Position numbers and translations under genes: made by a program. Under the pieces are notes generated by a model. That model worked only from the letters and a program-made list of their open reading frames with translations. It made no database searches and had not been told where the DNA came from. Source: Pterois miles (lineage: Eukaryota > Chordata > Actinopteri > Perciformes > Scorpaenidae). Taken from it: DNA of 64,000 bases. Below are positions 12,851 through 23,909 of the stretch, one piece after another (position 1 is the stretch's first letter; every line of letters starts with the position of its first letter). The stretch is taken from contig CAMQGK010000638.1 in NCBI GenBank assembly GCA_947000775.1, positions 21,076,501 to 21,140,500 of the forward strand. Reading direction: 5' to 3'.

Positions 12851-13641
12851 GTGTTGGCTATGAAGATAGTGGTGGTTTCATTTGTTCAGGTTTTGAGACA
12901 TCAGTCTTTGAGATTTCTGCTGCCATCTCAAATATAATGGAGGTGGAGTGCTCACAGCATTGGAAAATGCCACACAGAACACGCTGTCAACTGTTTTTAA
13001 TGTAATTTTTCATCATCAGTCCTTTAATAGGCCTTTTTTCACAGAAGTTATTTTGACATGTCACAGAAGTAAGAAAAGCGCAGGTGTAAATAATGAATTT
13101 AATGATGGCTGAAATCCATTTAGCTGTTTTAAGTTCAGCGTCCTGGTATCTGCATGTTGACTCACCGTCACTCTCACTGGAACACTTGAATAGGACGGAG
13201 CCATTGTTAACGTTAGTAACACCTACTTTTCCTACTGTGACAAGTCAAAATGTATACTGTGATAAAGTCCTATTCAGCTACATCGATCACACTAAGGAAA
13301 TACGATTTCAGCCCTAATGGAGGATACTTAAATTATCCGTCATGTTATCCATCATGTTTGAGATATATTTGAGTCATATTATTTTGAGTTGTACCCTATC
13401 TTTGTCCGCCAGTAATCAACTTGTCATCTTGGCAAGCCCAACGCATGGCTGACACATTAAGAAGTCGTTGATGGCTGATGATCAGGAAAAGTCTAGAAAC
13501 AACAGCTGACAGGCTTGGTGACTGTCCAGATATCAGTGAAGTTCTCTCAGCCAGGTTTGCCAACTGTTTTTTTTTTTTTTTTTTGTCTGTTTTTTTTTTT
13601 TGTCTGTTTTTTTTGTAAAGTAGTTATTGGCTGCTTGCAAA
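12851..13641. other. Non-coding stretch, no feature seen
   Basis: No repeat or exon is recognised except a T-rich run with TTTTTGTCTG units at 13567-13615. Confidence 0.6.
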
Positions 13642-13940
13642 GCTTGAAAAAAAAGTGTTCATATCCTGTAAATGCAGCAAGACAATGAAAGAAGCGGGTG
13701 GCTGTGTGGAGGGAATAAAGGGGGTTTGTCCTTTAATAATTGTTGGCGGTTCAATTCCCAGCACCTCCTGTCTGTGTTTGTGTGTGTGTGTGTGCTTGAA
13801 AAAAAAGTGTTCATATCCTGTAAATGCAGCAAGCACAATGAAAGAAGCGGGTGGCTGTGTGCAGGGAATAAAGCGGGTTTGTCCTTTAATCACTAGGTTG
13901 GCGGTTCAATTCCCAGCACCTCCTGTCTGTGTGGAAGTGT
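13642..13940 (+). repeat. Two-copy tandem duplication, 152-bp unit, with tRNA-like B box
   Basis: GCTTGAAAAAAAAGTGTTCA starts at 13642 and again at 13794. The two units agree closely through CATATCCTGTAAATGCAGCA, GAAAGAAGCGGGTGGCTGTG and TTGGCGGTTCAATTCCCAGC. GGTTCAATTCC is a B-box-like piece and the unit resembles part of a tRNA-derived SINE. A TG microsatellite separates the copies. The long open frames here are a consequence of the duplication. Confidence 0.8.
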
Positions 13941-14684
13941 GGGACCCCATGTTACTCCCCTTTAAAGCATCCAACTACTCCTAATGCTTAGGAAGGGTTA
14001 ATACAGAGGTCAAAATTCATGTGATGGAAATATAGTTTACATTTTTTAAGAAATACACTATAGGAAAAATCCTATATGAAATGGTGATATTTGTGATAGT
14101 AGATTATATTGTATTAGCCTATTACATTAAAGCAATTAAAGTAGCCTATTAAAGTGAAAAGTATTCATCATGAAGAATGGATTAGATTGCATTACTTGAT
14201 GTGCACACATGCATGCAAGGGGTAACAGACAAACCAAAGTGACTGACTGACAGCTAATGAGGAGATCATCATGAAAAGTTGTTTTTGTGTCTGAAACTGT
14301 CAAAAATCACAAAGTAACAGGTGGAAAAATGTGAGGATAGTTTTGCAAATAACCTGGTGTAGAAGTAACACTTGTTTTAAGAAGTCAGACAGCTCACACT
14401 GGGGCTGTGTGTGATGGCTATTGAATGAATTGTTGGAACATTTGTCAGGCTCTGTGATCAATGATTTACTGATCAGTTTGATACGTGAGCAGAGTTTCAG
14501 TGTGTGACGTGATGACAGCTGATAGAGGTGCAGACTGATGGCTCTGGATGGAAAATACATCGCATTATTTTGCTGGAAAATTTTCAGAGTAAATGTGACA
14601 AAAGTGCAGTCTCTCTCTCTCTCTCTCGCTCTCTCTCTGTACATCAATATCTGGTATACATGCTGGCATTATTCTTATAATATC
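13941..14684. other. Non-coding stretch, no feature seen
   Basis: Only the CT tract near 14610 stands out. A 115-codon minus frame ending near 14300 has no recognisable motif and runs into that tract. Confidence 0.55.
14610..14638 (+). repeat. (CT)n microsatellite
   Basis: A CT run with a single CG interruption, just upstream of the element at 14685. Confidence 0.95.
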
Positions 14685-15358
14685 AGGCGACAACCTCCGG
14701 GTCTGAGAAGTGAAGCCAATGCTGAAGTGCCTTAAGCTTGCATTCTTTCTAATAGATTGATGTATTGATTGTATAGAAGTCTATGAGAAAATGAGCCTAC
14801 TTCTCACTTGATTTATTACCTCAGTAAACATTGTAAACATGAGTTTAAACATTGTCTAAACATGAGTTTAGAAGAAGAAGAAGAAAAAGAAGATCTCCTT
14901 GGTCTCAATCACTGGGGAAAGTCAATTTACACTCTGTTAAACTCATTCATGATACATGCAGACCTGAAACACACATACATGCATTAATGGAGAGATGTCA
15001 GAGTGAGGGGGTGGTCCTGACAAGCGCCCCGGGGAGTTGGGGGTTTCACATCCTCTTCAATACAGCATGATGTTCATTTAGTAAATTATGGTCCCAAGTC
15101 AAATAGACCATAAAGTAGGGTATGCTTTAGGGCGTGGCCACCTTGAGATTGACAGGTCGCTAACATGGTGTTGTCCAGTTTGGGAGTTGTCCATATTTTT
15201 GTCTTAAAGCTTTAACCCTTTCACAGTGTATTTTCACCTAAATATGTTTTATTCAGTGTTGTACATAGCTCCGCCCTCTCATGTCGCTTTAAAACAGAAG
15301 TCCACAGACCAATAGGTGACGTCACAGTGACTATGTCCACCTCTTATATATAGTCTAT
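14685..15358 (+). mobile_element. CAGCAGGGGGCGACT family, copy 2, interrupted by a SINE
   Basis: The start (CGACAACCTCCGGGTCTGAG), the AGAAGTCTATGAGAAAATGA block, CTTCAATACAGCATGATGTT and the terminal TCACAGTGACTATGTCCACC all match the family. The usual middle piece after TAAACATGAGTTTA is replaced by SINE B sequence from 14868 to 15052, and the TAAACATGAGTTTA piece is itself locally repeated. The CAGCAGGGGGCGAC motif is lost. Confidence 0.65.
14868..15052 (-). mobile_element. SINE family B fragment lacking its tRNA head, nested in a MITE
   Basis: The GAAGAAGAAG tail and the stretch from CAATTTACACTCTGTTAAA to CAAGCGCCCC match the SINE at 46313. The fragment stops before the tRNA-like head, as expected for a 5'-truncated retrotransposed copy. 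It sits inside the element at 14685-15358. Near 14897-14912 the usual module is replaced by GGTCTCAATC, which instead resembles the surrounding MITE. Confidence 0.65.
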
Positions 15359-16039
15359 GTAGGCTTATGATATAGAGGATGGGGAGGTTGTGTGCTCTTC
15401 ACAGTCAGCTTAGCAGTCAAAGAGCAGGAGTCTCATACTAACGTTACTTGTGTGATGCTGCTGTGCTTTTAACCAGTGCTGTTGGTTGATGTTTTGGGAC
15501 AGACATCATTTCTCACTAGAGTCTTGGTTAACATCATCATTGCTCCTGGCTGTTCTGATGCAATTGTCTAAGCTCCTTCTTTGCAAAAAAAAAAAAAGTA
15601 AAATCACTCCCCACCATCTGAAAAAGCATCCCAGGTAAAGAAATACTGCAAAAGATACCTCCATACATGTCCATACCAAACAGCGTCGCAGTAAAGTGCT
15701 CGCTGGTCCCCTGAAATAAACTATCAAATAAACTATCAACTATTTCATTACAGCCATGGACAATGAAATTGATTTTCTCACCTTCAGAAAATGTTTGAAG
15801 CAGACCTGGGTGTAATATAGTGTTCTGGATGTAATATCGTTTTGAATTACAGACATCAGATGGGTGTAGTTTCCTGCTGCTGCACAAACACACATCTACA
15901 CACCTGTGCACATGAAAAGGAGGGATGGTGTTATACTGTACAAGGAGAACCTTTTACACCTTTTTGTCCTTTCGTGGCTCAGTTAATGGTCTTATCTAAC
16001 AGAAACCAAGACTGGTAGGAGGAGACGTGATTCAGACTG

Positions 16040-16106
<67 letters not shown>

Positions 16107-17462
16107 GTGTGTGTGTGTGTCGTCATAAGATTGAGTCTGCCGCTCTGATCAATAATGCAGTGAGAGAGGGAGCAGAAAGAGCATCATCTCTGATTCAGAT
16201 GACTCACAAGTATACGCTGGAAAAAAAGACAAAAGACAGCAGAGGATGAATAGAAGGAGGACAAGAAAAGAGGAGATCAAAGGTGAGAGGACTGAGCACA
16301 GGAAGCAGATAGTCTCAGTATAATTAAATTAGTCCACAATAAGCTGAATATTAGTTTTATCATTGTGGGAACTCTTGACTTTTCTGGCAAACCCCCATGC
16401 TGCTAAATGGTAAATATTCACTTTTTTCACTTGGCTAATAATAATAATAATAATAATGTCATTATATGTAGCAAAATAATATTAAAAACAAATGTAGTCA
16501 TTAACTAATAAAATGTGACATAATTTGATATTGATTAAATTTTCTACTTTCTACTTTTTTGTATTAATTGCCTAATTTATTTATGCTTCTGTTTAATGTT
16601 CCCTTTTATATATTTATGTATGTATTATTTATTCATTTATATCTTTATGAATTTATTATGCATTTTCTTATCTATTCCACTTATTTTTGTTATTTATTTT
16701 TTATTCATTTTTAAATGTATGCATTTATTTTTTATTTATTTGTTTATTTATTTATGCACAATTTGCATTTCAACCCTTTATTTGTTTCCACACAGCCACC
16801 CACATATCTTCATGCATTTCTGCCCCGTTATGCAAATTAGGGGTTGTCACTCAATGTGTGTCATCATGGGGTCAGCATACATGACTATATGCCAGCATAC
16901 ATGACTATATCCTAGACATAACTTAGAGGTGCAAATTTTTACTTTCCTTGTAATGAACCCAAAATCTGTCATTTGGATATCTCATACTATTTCCAAAAGC
17001 AGCATCAACCTTTAAATCAGATTCCCAGTAGTAGTATTTTTGTGTGTTGACAGTCACAGTGCACTCTGCCTCCTCTGCAACCCCCTCTGTCAGTTGTTCA
17101 CTGAGTATTTCAAGGGTTTAAAGTAATACTTCACCCAAAATCTCACCAAAACACTCATCCCCGTAGGCCTGACAGGTTGCTGTGAAATGTTTTCTCATTG
17201 ACAGAGAACAGCAACTGAAGTCAGCTTGGATTTGTGACAGTCTTCAAGTAGGTGAAGAAGGTGCGCTGGCTTGCACACATTAGAGCACCAGTGCTTGTTC
17301 ATCAACATTTCATCATGTGGTTGTTAAAAATCTAATTGTAGTTTAGGCTCCCAGGTGCACCACACAAAAATGTCAATCAATCCGTCATTAAGCCCCACCC
17401 TCCACTACCAGGGAGCCCACACTGTCGCTAACTGCACTCTATGGATTATTATCACAACTATG
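15359..17462. other. Non-coding AT-rich stretch
   Basis: It holds the TG tract at 16041, an AATAATAAT run at 16437-16457, TTTATTTA-rich sequence at 16565-16760, and a 19-bp direct repeat (GCATACATGACTATAT) at 16875-16912. No exon is seen. Confidence 0.6.
16041..16120 (+). repeat. (TG)n microsatellite
   Basis: TG run of about 80 bp with one TT interruption near 16106. Confidence 0.98.
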
Positions 17463-17832
17463 ATCCATCCATCGTCAACCGCTTTTCCCGTTAGGGGTCG
17501 CGGGGGGGCTGGAGCCGATCCCAGCTGGCATTGGGCGAAGGCGGGGTTCACCCTGGACAGGTCGCCAGTCCATCGCAGGGCACACAGAGACAGACAACAT
17601 ATAGACAGACAACCATTCACGCTCACATCCACACCTACGGGTGTGTCATTAAGAGTCATCAATTAACCTAAACAGCATGTCTTTGGACTGTGGGTGGAAG
17701 CCAGAGTACCCGGAGAAAACCCAAGCTAACACTAACATGCAAACTCCACACAGAAGAGTCCCAAGCCGGAATCGAACCTGCGACCCTCTTGCTGTGAGGC
17801 GAGAGTGCTAACCACTGCACCACCGTGTAGCC
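17463..17832 (-). mobile_element. tRNA-derived SINE, family A
   Basis: The reverse-oriented copy begins with the CCATCCATC tail and ends in the tRNA-like head (CACTGCACCACCGTG). It lacks a short piece near 17690-17740 compared with the other two copies, where AAACCCAAGCTAAC replaces a longer stretch. Confidence 0.8.
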
Positions 17833-18047
17833 TCACAACTATGATAATTACTATTATTATTATGTAATTTTTGGAAAAAAGTAATTTCACATAGAAGCAG
17901 ACAGAATGGTCTACAATATACATCTGAAGGATATCCAGGATGTCAAACTGATTCAGCAGCAAGAACAGGTTAAAAATATAAAAATATAAACTAAAGCCTA
18001 CAGATCAGAGTGCAAAAGTGAACCACCACATCACCTGGCGATCGCGA

Positions 18048-18276
18048 ACACAGACCGTGAATAAGAAATGGACGCAGTCACCCATTGGTTTGTGGACTGC
18101 CATTTTGAAACCTTGAGTACGCCATATTTGTTTTGTTGCAACCAGAAGTGACACAAGAGGGTGGAGTTAAATATAACCAAAGAAGACTGCAACCACATGA
18201 GTCGCCCCCTGCTGGCTATTAGAAAGAAAGCAAGTACTTCCATGTTGGCTTCACTTTTCAGACCCGGAGTTATCCC
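18048..18276 (-). mobile_element. CAGCAGGGGGCGACT family, copy 3, internally deleted
   Basis: Reverse-oriented: GAAATGGACGCAGTCACCCA is one end and TTTTCAGACCCGGAGTTATC the other, with AGTCGCCCCCTGCTGG between them. The central few hundred bases present in other copies are missing. An open frame through this copy is a by-product of the repeat. Confidence 0.6.
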
Positions 18277-19152
18277 AGTGATCGATACAGAAGACAATGA
18301 AATTAAGGACAGCAAGACTATTCCTGTAAAGCTGGGTAGGTCTTTATTCACTGTTACTATCATTAAAAAGCAGCATGTGTATACATCCAGTACACCTTCA
18401 GTAGCTAGCGTAGTTAATGATGTGTTAACATACTCTGCTAATGTTAGCTCCACAGGTTTTTATATAGAAATGCAACATTTTAGAAACAAACAAAACAAAA
18501 CCAGCCTGAAAATTAAGAAAATCTGAAACAATTGCATTGGAGTCTATGGAGCAGATCCAGATAGTTGTCGGGCCCTGGTCAGAGCTGGCCAATGCTACTC
18601 CATAATTGACCAGTCTGTATTCCAGGGGTGGGACATAGAAAAGGGTCAATTACATCCTCTAGACTCAAGACAGCTAGTTACAGATTCAAAACCAAATTCA
18701 AGTTTCATTCTCTTCTCTGTATCACTTAACGTCACTTGATGTATTGTCAGTAAAAGCTCTACATGCATGTGTAGGAATTACAGAAGTGGTTTGAAAAGCT
18801 TCTATCGACTAGAAAAGCGTTGAAAAGCCTTGAAAATTACAGTCCATTGTGCACAGCTATGCTGGCCACAGTTGCTATTGTCTGTGAAGAATGAAACTAC
18901 AAGTCTTTAAGGCCTACAGGGTTGAGTATTTCATAGTAAAGTAAAAGATTGTGGGTGATGTACTACTTTAAAAACTTTGCAAAACTCAGCAAGAGTCTGA
19001 CAGATGTGGATGTGTATGAGGGGAAAGTGGGAACTGCTTTCATATACTTTCAAAGTGATTTGTAAGTCCTATTGTGATGAGGGAAGCTGTGATTTCAACT
19101 TTCATTGGTGTGCAGTCACCTTTGATTCAGGTGATCGTACCCATTCAAGAAG
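18277..19152. other. Non-coding stretch, no feature seen
   Basis: The open frame crossing 18161-18526 begins in a repeat copy and has no known motif. Otherwise nothing was recognised. Confidence 0.5.
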
Positions 19153-19667
19153 TTAAAGGTACAGTGTGTTGGATATGATGATATCTACTTGTGTAGTTGC
19201 AGATTGCAACCAACTGAGTACCCTTCAGCTCACTCCTCCCTTACCAAGACTGCGGTAACATCAGCCACCCAGTGCAAAACCGTGGTAACATTGTTCACCT
19301 CCCTCAGGTCATCCTCACCATAATAAAACTATTTTAGGACCAATGGAAGTCAGACTGCAGTTGGCAGTACCACGGTTTTACATTCTGGGGCTCACATTAC
19401 AGCAGTTTCATAAGCGTGTTGGAGAACTACAGTGGCCTTTAGGTAACGTAAATATGTTTGGTTTGTTTGTTCTGGTACTGTGGAAACATGGTGGACTCCG
19501 TGAAGAGGCCTGTTTGGCCTGTGTAGATACGAAAGGCTCAGTCTAAGGTTAGGAAAACAGGATTCTAAGTTTCAGGTGATTATACACCAAAGAAAACATA
19601 GTTATGAATGTTATATTCCTATTCTGTTAATAGATTATTACACAATATTATACATTGTTCCTTAAAG
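19153..19667 (+). mobile_element. MITE R, uninterrupted copy
   Basis: The left end TTAAAGGTACAGTGTGTTGG and the reverse complement of the right end, TTTAAGGAACAATGTATAAT, form imperfect inverted repeats. There is no transposase frame. The body contains three ACCG/ACGGT-like inverted motifs. Its relative at 30966-31610 is split by hAT sequence. Confidence 0.55.
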
Positions 19668-21137
19668 CTTTTGGTGATGTGTCAGTGCAGCACATTATGG
19701 TGTTATAGATGAACACAGGCTATTGGTCATTGCAAATATACACACAAAGACAATAGATTTAGACACAGTTTGCATCTAAAGTCTGACCGATTTCAGCAGA
19801 TGTGTCATACATCCTGAGAGGACAAGGACCGAGAAAGAAGTAGTTTAATACAACAAGTGTGTCACAGGAGCAGTGAGCTCTGTCCAGCCTGCCACGCCAG
19901 AAGTCGACAGTTACCACAGACATGTACATTACAGGCAAACGCCAAAAACACTTGTGAGTCACCCTGCTTCCTCTCTGCCTGTCTATCACCCTGACCCAGA
20001 TACAGTAGCTAAAGGAGTGAGAGGGGGTGGCAGAGCCTGCATCCTCACAAGAGGAACAAGAATCTCTCTGGGTTGTGTACTTTATCATGATGTCTGAATT
20101 TCATTTCATGACTGGCTGCATTAACACTTGTCCCATTTACTGAAGCCGCTCCTCTTTGGTAGGTTTCTCACACTGCAGAGTGAATGTATGTCTAAGTCTG
20201 TCACCTTTTTTATACCAAACCTACTTTGAAGTAAGATACTGGTTGGTTTGGGCTTCTTTGCATCTGGGAACATGGAGATTTCAGCAGTGGGGATGAATAC
20301 AAGGGACCGTAACTAGTTCATGCATCAGGACCACTTGTAGTTGGCAAACTACTGTAGCTGGCTAACAGCAGTTACTGCTACCTCTAGGCCAGATGATACG
20401 TCTTCAAGCTTCTCTCTATTTTGTCTGACGTGTACTCACCCCTGGCATTTTATTTTCAGGATTGCACATCATTTCATTGAATAACAAATATCTGAGGAGG
20501 ATATTAACTTTGAATCTCCGCTGGCAGAGCCAAGTACTAGTCTTAAAATGGCAAATTGTTTATGTAAACACTGGGAACGTGATGAATAAACAACAAAAAA
20601 TGTGACATGGTCCCCTACAAATTGTGTATTGTGCATCAAAACTAGTGATGCAAATGTGTGACAGTTGCAACACTTGATCAATAAAATGTTTGAATAGATT
20701 CACAAAGGCAAAAGACCAACTACAGGGACCCCAGAACAGCGTCTGGCATTCTGTCTGAAGTAAGGTGTTGTTGTAGCTTAAGCTACTATAAGCTATTTTA
20801 TTGAATTTACTTTTAGTGAAATGTTCTGTGTGAATTTGCCTCTGGTATACACTTACTCAGTGTATATGTCTTGGGCTTTTAATGGGAAAGGTAAGAATGG
20901 AAGGAGTGGGTTTGCTTTTGTCAAGTTTGAAAGGCGTAATAAAGTTTGCCATAGGTTCGAACTACAGAGTCTCTGTGTTGTTCTTTATAATGCTAACGAG
21001 TACTATAGTGTAGCGTATGTTCGAAATATGTTCCACATATATTTATATATACAGTATATATTTAACAGACAGCTATGAGAGTGATATTGAATTATGCAAA
21101 TATTTTCCCCCGAATGTCAAACCTTTTCTTTACGACT
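19668..21137. other. Non-coding stretch, no feature seen
   Basis: No bounded repeat or exon recognised. A 74-codon plus frame at 19873-20097 carries no motif that I know. Confidence 0.55.
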
Positions 21138-21429
21138 CAAAAACATATTTCCCACTTGCTGCACTTGTCATTGCAAACCGAGTGGAGAATCCAATATCTT
21201 CAAACAAGTAGAGATGTCAAAATAGCGAGGTGAGTGGCAACCTTTTCCTCACTTAATCCTCTTTCATCCGTCTTCCGTCCTGCTGGCTGTTGTGTTGTTC
21301 CAAAATACAGTCAGAGGTGTTTAAACAGCCAGGCGTGAGATTAGGTTGAGAGGGATGATTACTGCGCACCCTTGTTTTCTTAGTCCCCATGTTCTCACTT
21401 CTCTAGGGGGTCAAGGGTCACTGGTAACC
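21138..21429 (+). repeat. Left arm of an inverted duplication
   Basis: The segment 21297-21429 (GGTGTTTAAACAGCCAGGCG, GGGATGATTACTGCGCACCC, TTAGTCCCCATGTTCTCAC) is the reverse complement of 22199-22333 at roughly 90 percent identity. AAACATATTTCCCACTTGCT at 21140-21160 matches the outer edge of the right arm. About 135 bases at 21164-21298 have no partner there, so this arm has an insertion or the other a deletion. Confidence 0.85.
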
Positions 21430-22039
21430 CACGGTGGTATTGTGACACCTCATTACTCTCTCCAACCCTCCACCCCCCCACCCCCCGCCCGCCTGGTCAC
21501 CATGTTGTGTTGTTATGGCAACGACAAGACAGAAAGCTTATCTAGATGCTGAGAAAATTGCACCTAAGCAGCGAACCCCAGGGTGTAGCCGGTGCACATT
21601 TGTGTCTGTGTGTACGTGGCATATGGTGTCCGCTGCATGGGGAGGTTGTGGGCACAAATGAGAGGAGAGTTCCTCTCATGCTGTGTAATGTTCAAACACC
21701 CCCACAGTGATGGAGGTTTCCCAAATAATGGGGATGAGGCGGAGGGGCAGAAGGCAATGCCCGAACATAAAAAAAAAAAAAATGTGTATTCACGGCAAAA
21801 ATCCTGACTGGAGGGCAAAGAGATTTGGTAAGGTGTAAATTCATCACATCATAATACATTTCCATGATGGTGTGCCATCGCATCTCCAGCTACTGCTATA
21901 CTATATATTTTTTATAATTTTAATAATAGGTCTTATTGAGAGCATTTTTTGTAGAATAATTTAGAATAAATTATATGTTCACAGAGCTTTTAAAAAGGAG
22001 CCAAATAAAAGCTTTTCCTAAAAACAATTATTATGACTG

Positions 22040-22155
22040 TGAAATATCCAAAATGAATGTTTTGTTTATCTCTGTGGAAGATACGTGACATTTGGTTCCC
22101 ACTGTGATATCTAGTGGGTGACTGTTAACAATGTTATCAATAGCACTGTTAAAGT
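22040..22155 (+). mobile_element. Short fragment of the TTAGGTTTAGG-related repeat
   Basis: AATGAATGTTTTGTTTATCT, ATACGTGACATTTGGTTCCC and TCTAGTGGGTGACTGTTAAC match 8300-8530. It immediately precedes the right arm of the inverted duplication. Confidence 0.4.
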
Positions 22156-22198
22156 AGCAATAGACAAGATTGGAGCAAATGTGATTTTAAAAAGTTAG

Positions 22199-22352
22199 GT
22201 TTACCAGTGACCCCTGACCCCAGGAGCAGTGAGAACATGGGGACTAAGGAAACAAGGGTGCACAGTAATCATCCCTCTGAACCTAATCTCATACCTGGCT
22301 GTTTAAACACCGCTAATTGTATTTTGGTGCAGCAACTGGGAAATATGTTTTA
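22199..22352 (-). repeat. Right arm of an inverted duplication
   Basis: ACCAGTGACCCCTGACCCCA, GAACATGGGGACTAAGGAAA, CAGTAATCATCCCTCTGAAC and CCTGGCTGTTTAAACACCGC pair with the left arm. The spacer is about 770 bp and includes unique sequence plus a repeat fragment (22040-22155). Confidence 0.85.
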
Positions 22353-22449
22353 GAGCACAATTTCTCATTTCATGGCTAAACAGTAGACTACAAGTTGTTT
22401 CTGAAACCATTTTACACAAGAAATGGGCACCCCCATTTTAATGTTTTAA

Positions 22450-22720
22450 AGATGCATATCTGCCTACATTCACTCCAGTTTCTAGATGCTTTTTTGCCAA
22501 CAGCGGTGCAGAAGCGAGCAGCCACATTATCAGTCTGTAATTAAATCAGATGGTTCTATCTGCGCTAATTCAGATGGCATGGGCTTGTATTATTCAAACC
22601 AATTAATGTTATCCAGTAAGGTCACTGACTGGAGGTCTTTCCCACACACAAGAAGCGACAAATTAGAGCTTCAGATTGAAACACAATACAAGAGTGTCTC
22701 CTAATTAGCTGTTGGCTGGA
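22450..22720. other. Candidate conserved non-coding element
   Basis: A repeat-free block with AGTCTGTAATTAAATCAGAT and ATTCAAACCAATTAATGTTA, which contain TAAT-type homeodomain half-sites, and a GCTAATTCAGATGG piece. It has no coding pattern. Conservation is not tested. Confidence 0.3.
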
Positions 22721-22839
22721 CTCAGCTTGCTAAGACACACCAATACTTCTTATACACTGATGCCAGGATTCAGGACTACCATATGTTTGCCATTGGTATG
22801 AATGGGTAATTATGACCACTGACAGGTGAAGTGAATAAC

Positions 22840-23165
22840 TGATAATCTTGTTACAATGGCAACTGGCAGTGGGTGGGATATATTAGGCAGCAAGTGAACA
22901 TTTTGTCCTTTAAGTTGATGTTGGAAGCAGAAAAAATGGGCAAGCGTAAGGATGTGAGCAACTATGACATCGGCTAAACTGTGATGGCAAGATGACTGGG
23001 TCAGAGCATCACCAGAACTACAGCTCTTGTGGGATGTTCCCAGTCTGCAGTGGTCAGGACCTACCAGAAGTGGTACAAGGAAGGAAAACCGATGAACTGG
23101 CAACAGGGTCGTGGGCGGCCAAAACTGATGCACATGGGGAGCAAAGGCTGGCCCGTGTTGTCCTA
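22840..23165 (+). pseudogene. Tc1/mariner transposase remnant (N-terminal DNA-binding part)
   Basis: From ATG at 22936 the frame begins MGKRKDVSNY and later reads LVGCSQSAVVRTYQKW and EGKPMNW, the helix-turn-helix region of Tc1-like transposases. Two in-frame stops (the first at 22975-22977) and a change of frame near 23120 break it. The DDE catalytic part is absent, and the similarity stops near 23165. The upstream part (GGGTGGGATATATTAGGCAG) is the untranslated leader of the same element. Confidence 0.75.
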
Positions 23166-23439
23166 CTGTGGATATTGATGTCTTTCAGCTCTATTAAAAG
23201 TTGAACACTTTACCTGAAAATGCTGAGTTTCCTCATGCAACTGCAAGCAATATTATAAATAAAATTACAATTTCTTATAACTTGTATATAGTTACAATAC
23301 AATTTAATTAGATCTCAGAATGAGATGACACCTTAAAAAATGGGTCCAGCAGGGCAAACAACATGATGATTTTATGCTTTTGTCATATAGTAAACTCAGT
23401 ATCTTCGGGGTTTGGACTTTTAGTCGGAAAAAACAAACA

Positions 23440-23905
23440 ATGTGAATATTAATGAATCCATTACTCAAGATAATTGACAGATTATTTGATAATGAAAGTA
23501 ATCGTTAGTTGCTAAATATGTTTATATGTTGTCATTATTATAAATGATAGAACTGATGGCTTGAGTTACCAAAATAACACCAAAACTGTTCTTTTCTTTT
23601 AAACTAGTGGCTTCAGTTTGCCATGTTATGATTTGGGCATGCTTTAATACTAAATGCAGTACCTGTGAGGAATTCTGGACAAAATTTGTCATTGTTTTAT
23701 GTTGGTAATTGATTGTCAATAATAAACATATACATACCTTTGCATAAAGCAGCATATTTGCCCACTCACATGGTGATAAAAGTCACTTTATAGTTAGAAC
23801 AGATAAAAAAAAAAAAATGTGTGATTAATTTGCAATTAATCATGTTTAACTATGGACAATCATGTGATTAATCACAATTAGATATTTTTATCGATTGACA
23901 GCCCT
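23440..23905 (-). mobile_element. Interspersed element with ATTAATC-rich end
   Basis: GTGATTAATTTGCAATTAAT, GGACAATCATGTGATTAATC and ATCGATTGACAGCCCTAC form the end of a repeat frequent in fish genomes. The rest of the block (AAATGCAGTACCTGTGAGG and the preceding bases) fits the same family. It has no transposase frame and a poly-A run at 23807-23818. Confidence 0.45.
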
Positions 23906-23909
23906 ACTT

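Noticed and set aside
18161..18526. 121-codon plus-strand frame
   Set aside because: It starts inside a copy of an interspersed element and shows no motif, splice context or known family.
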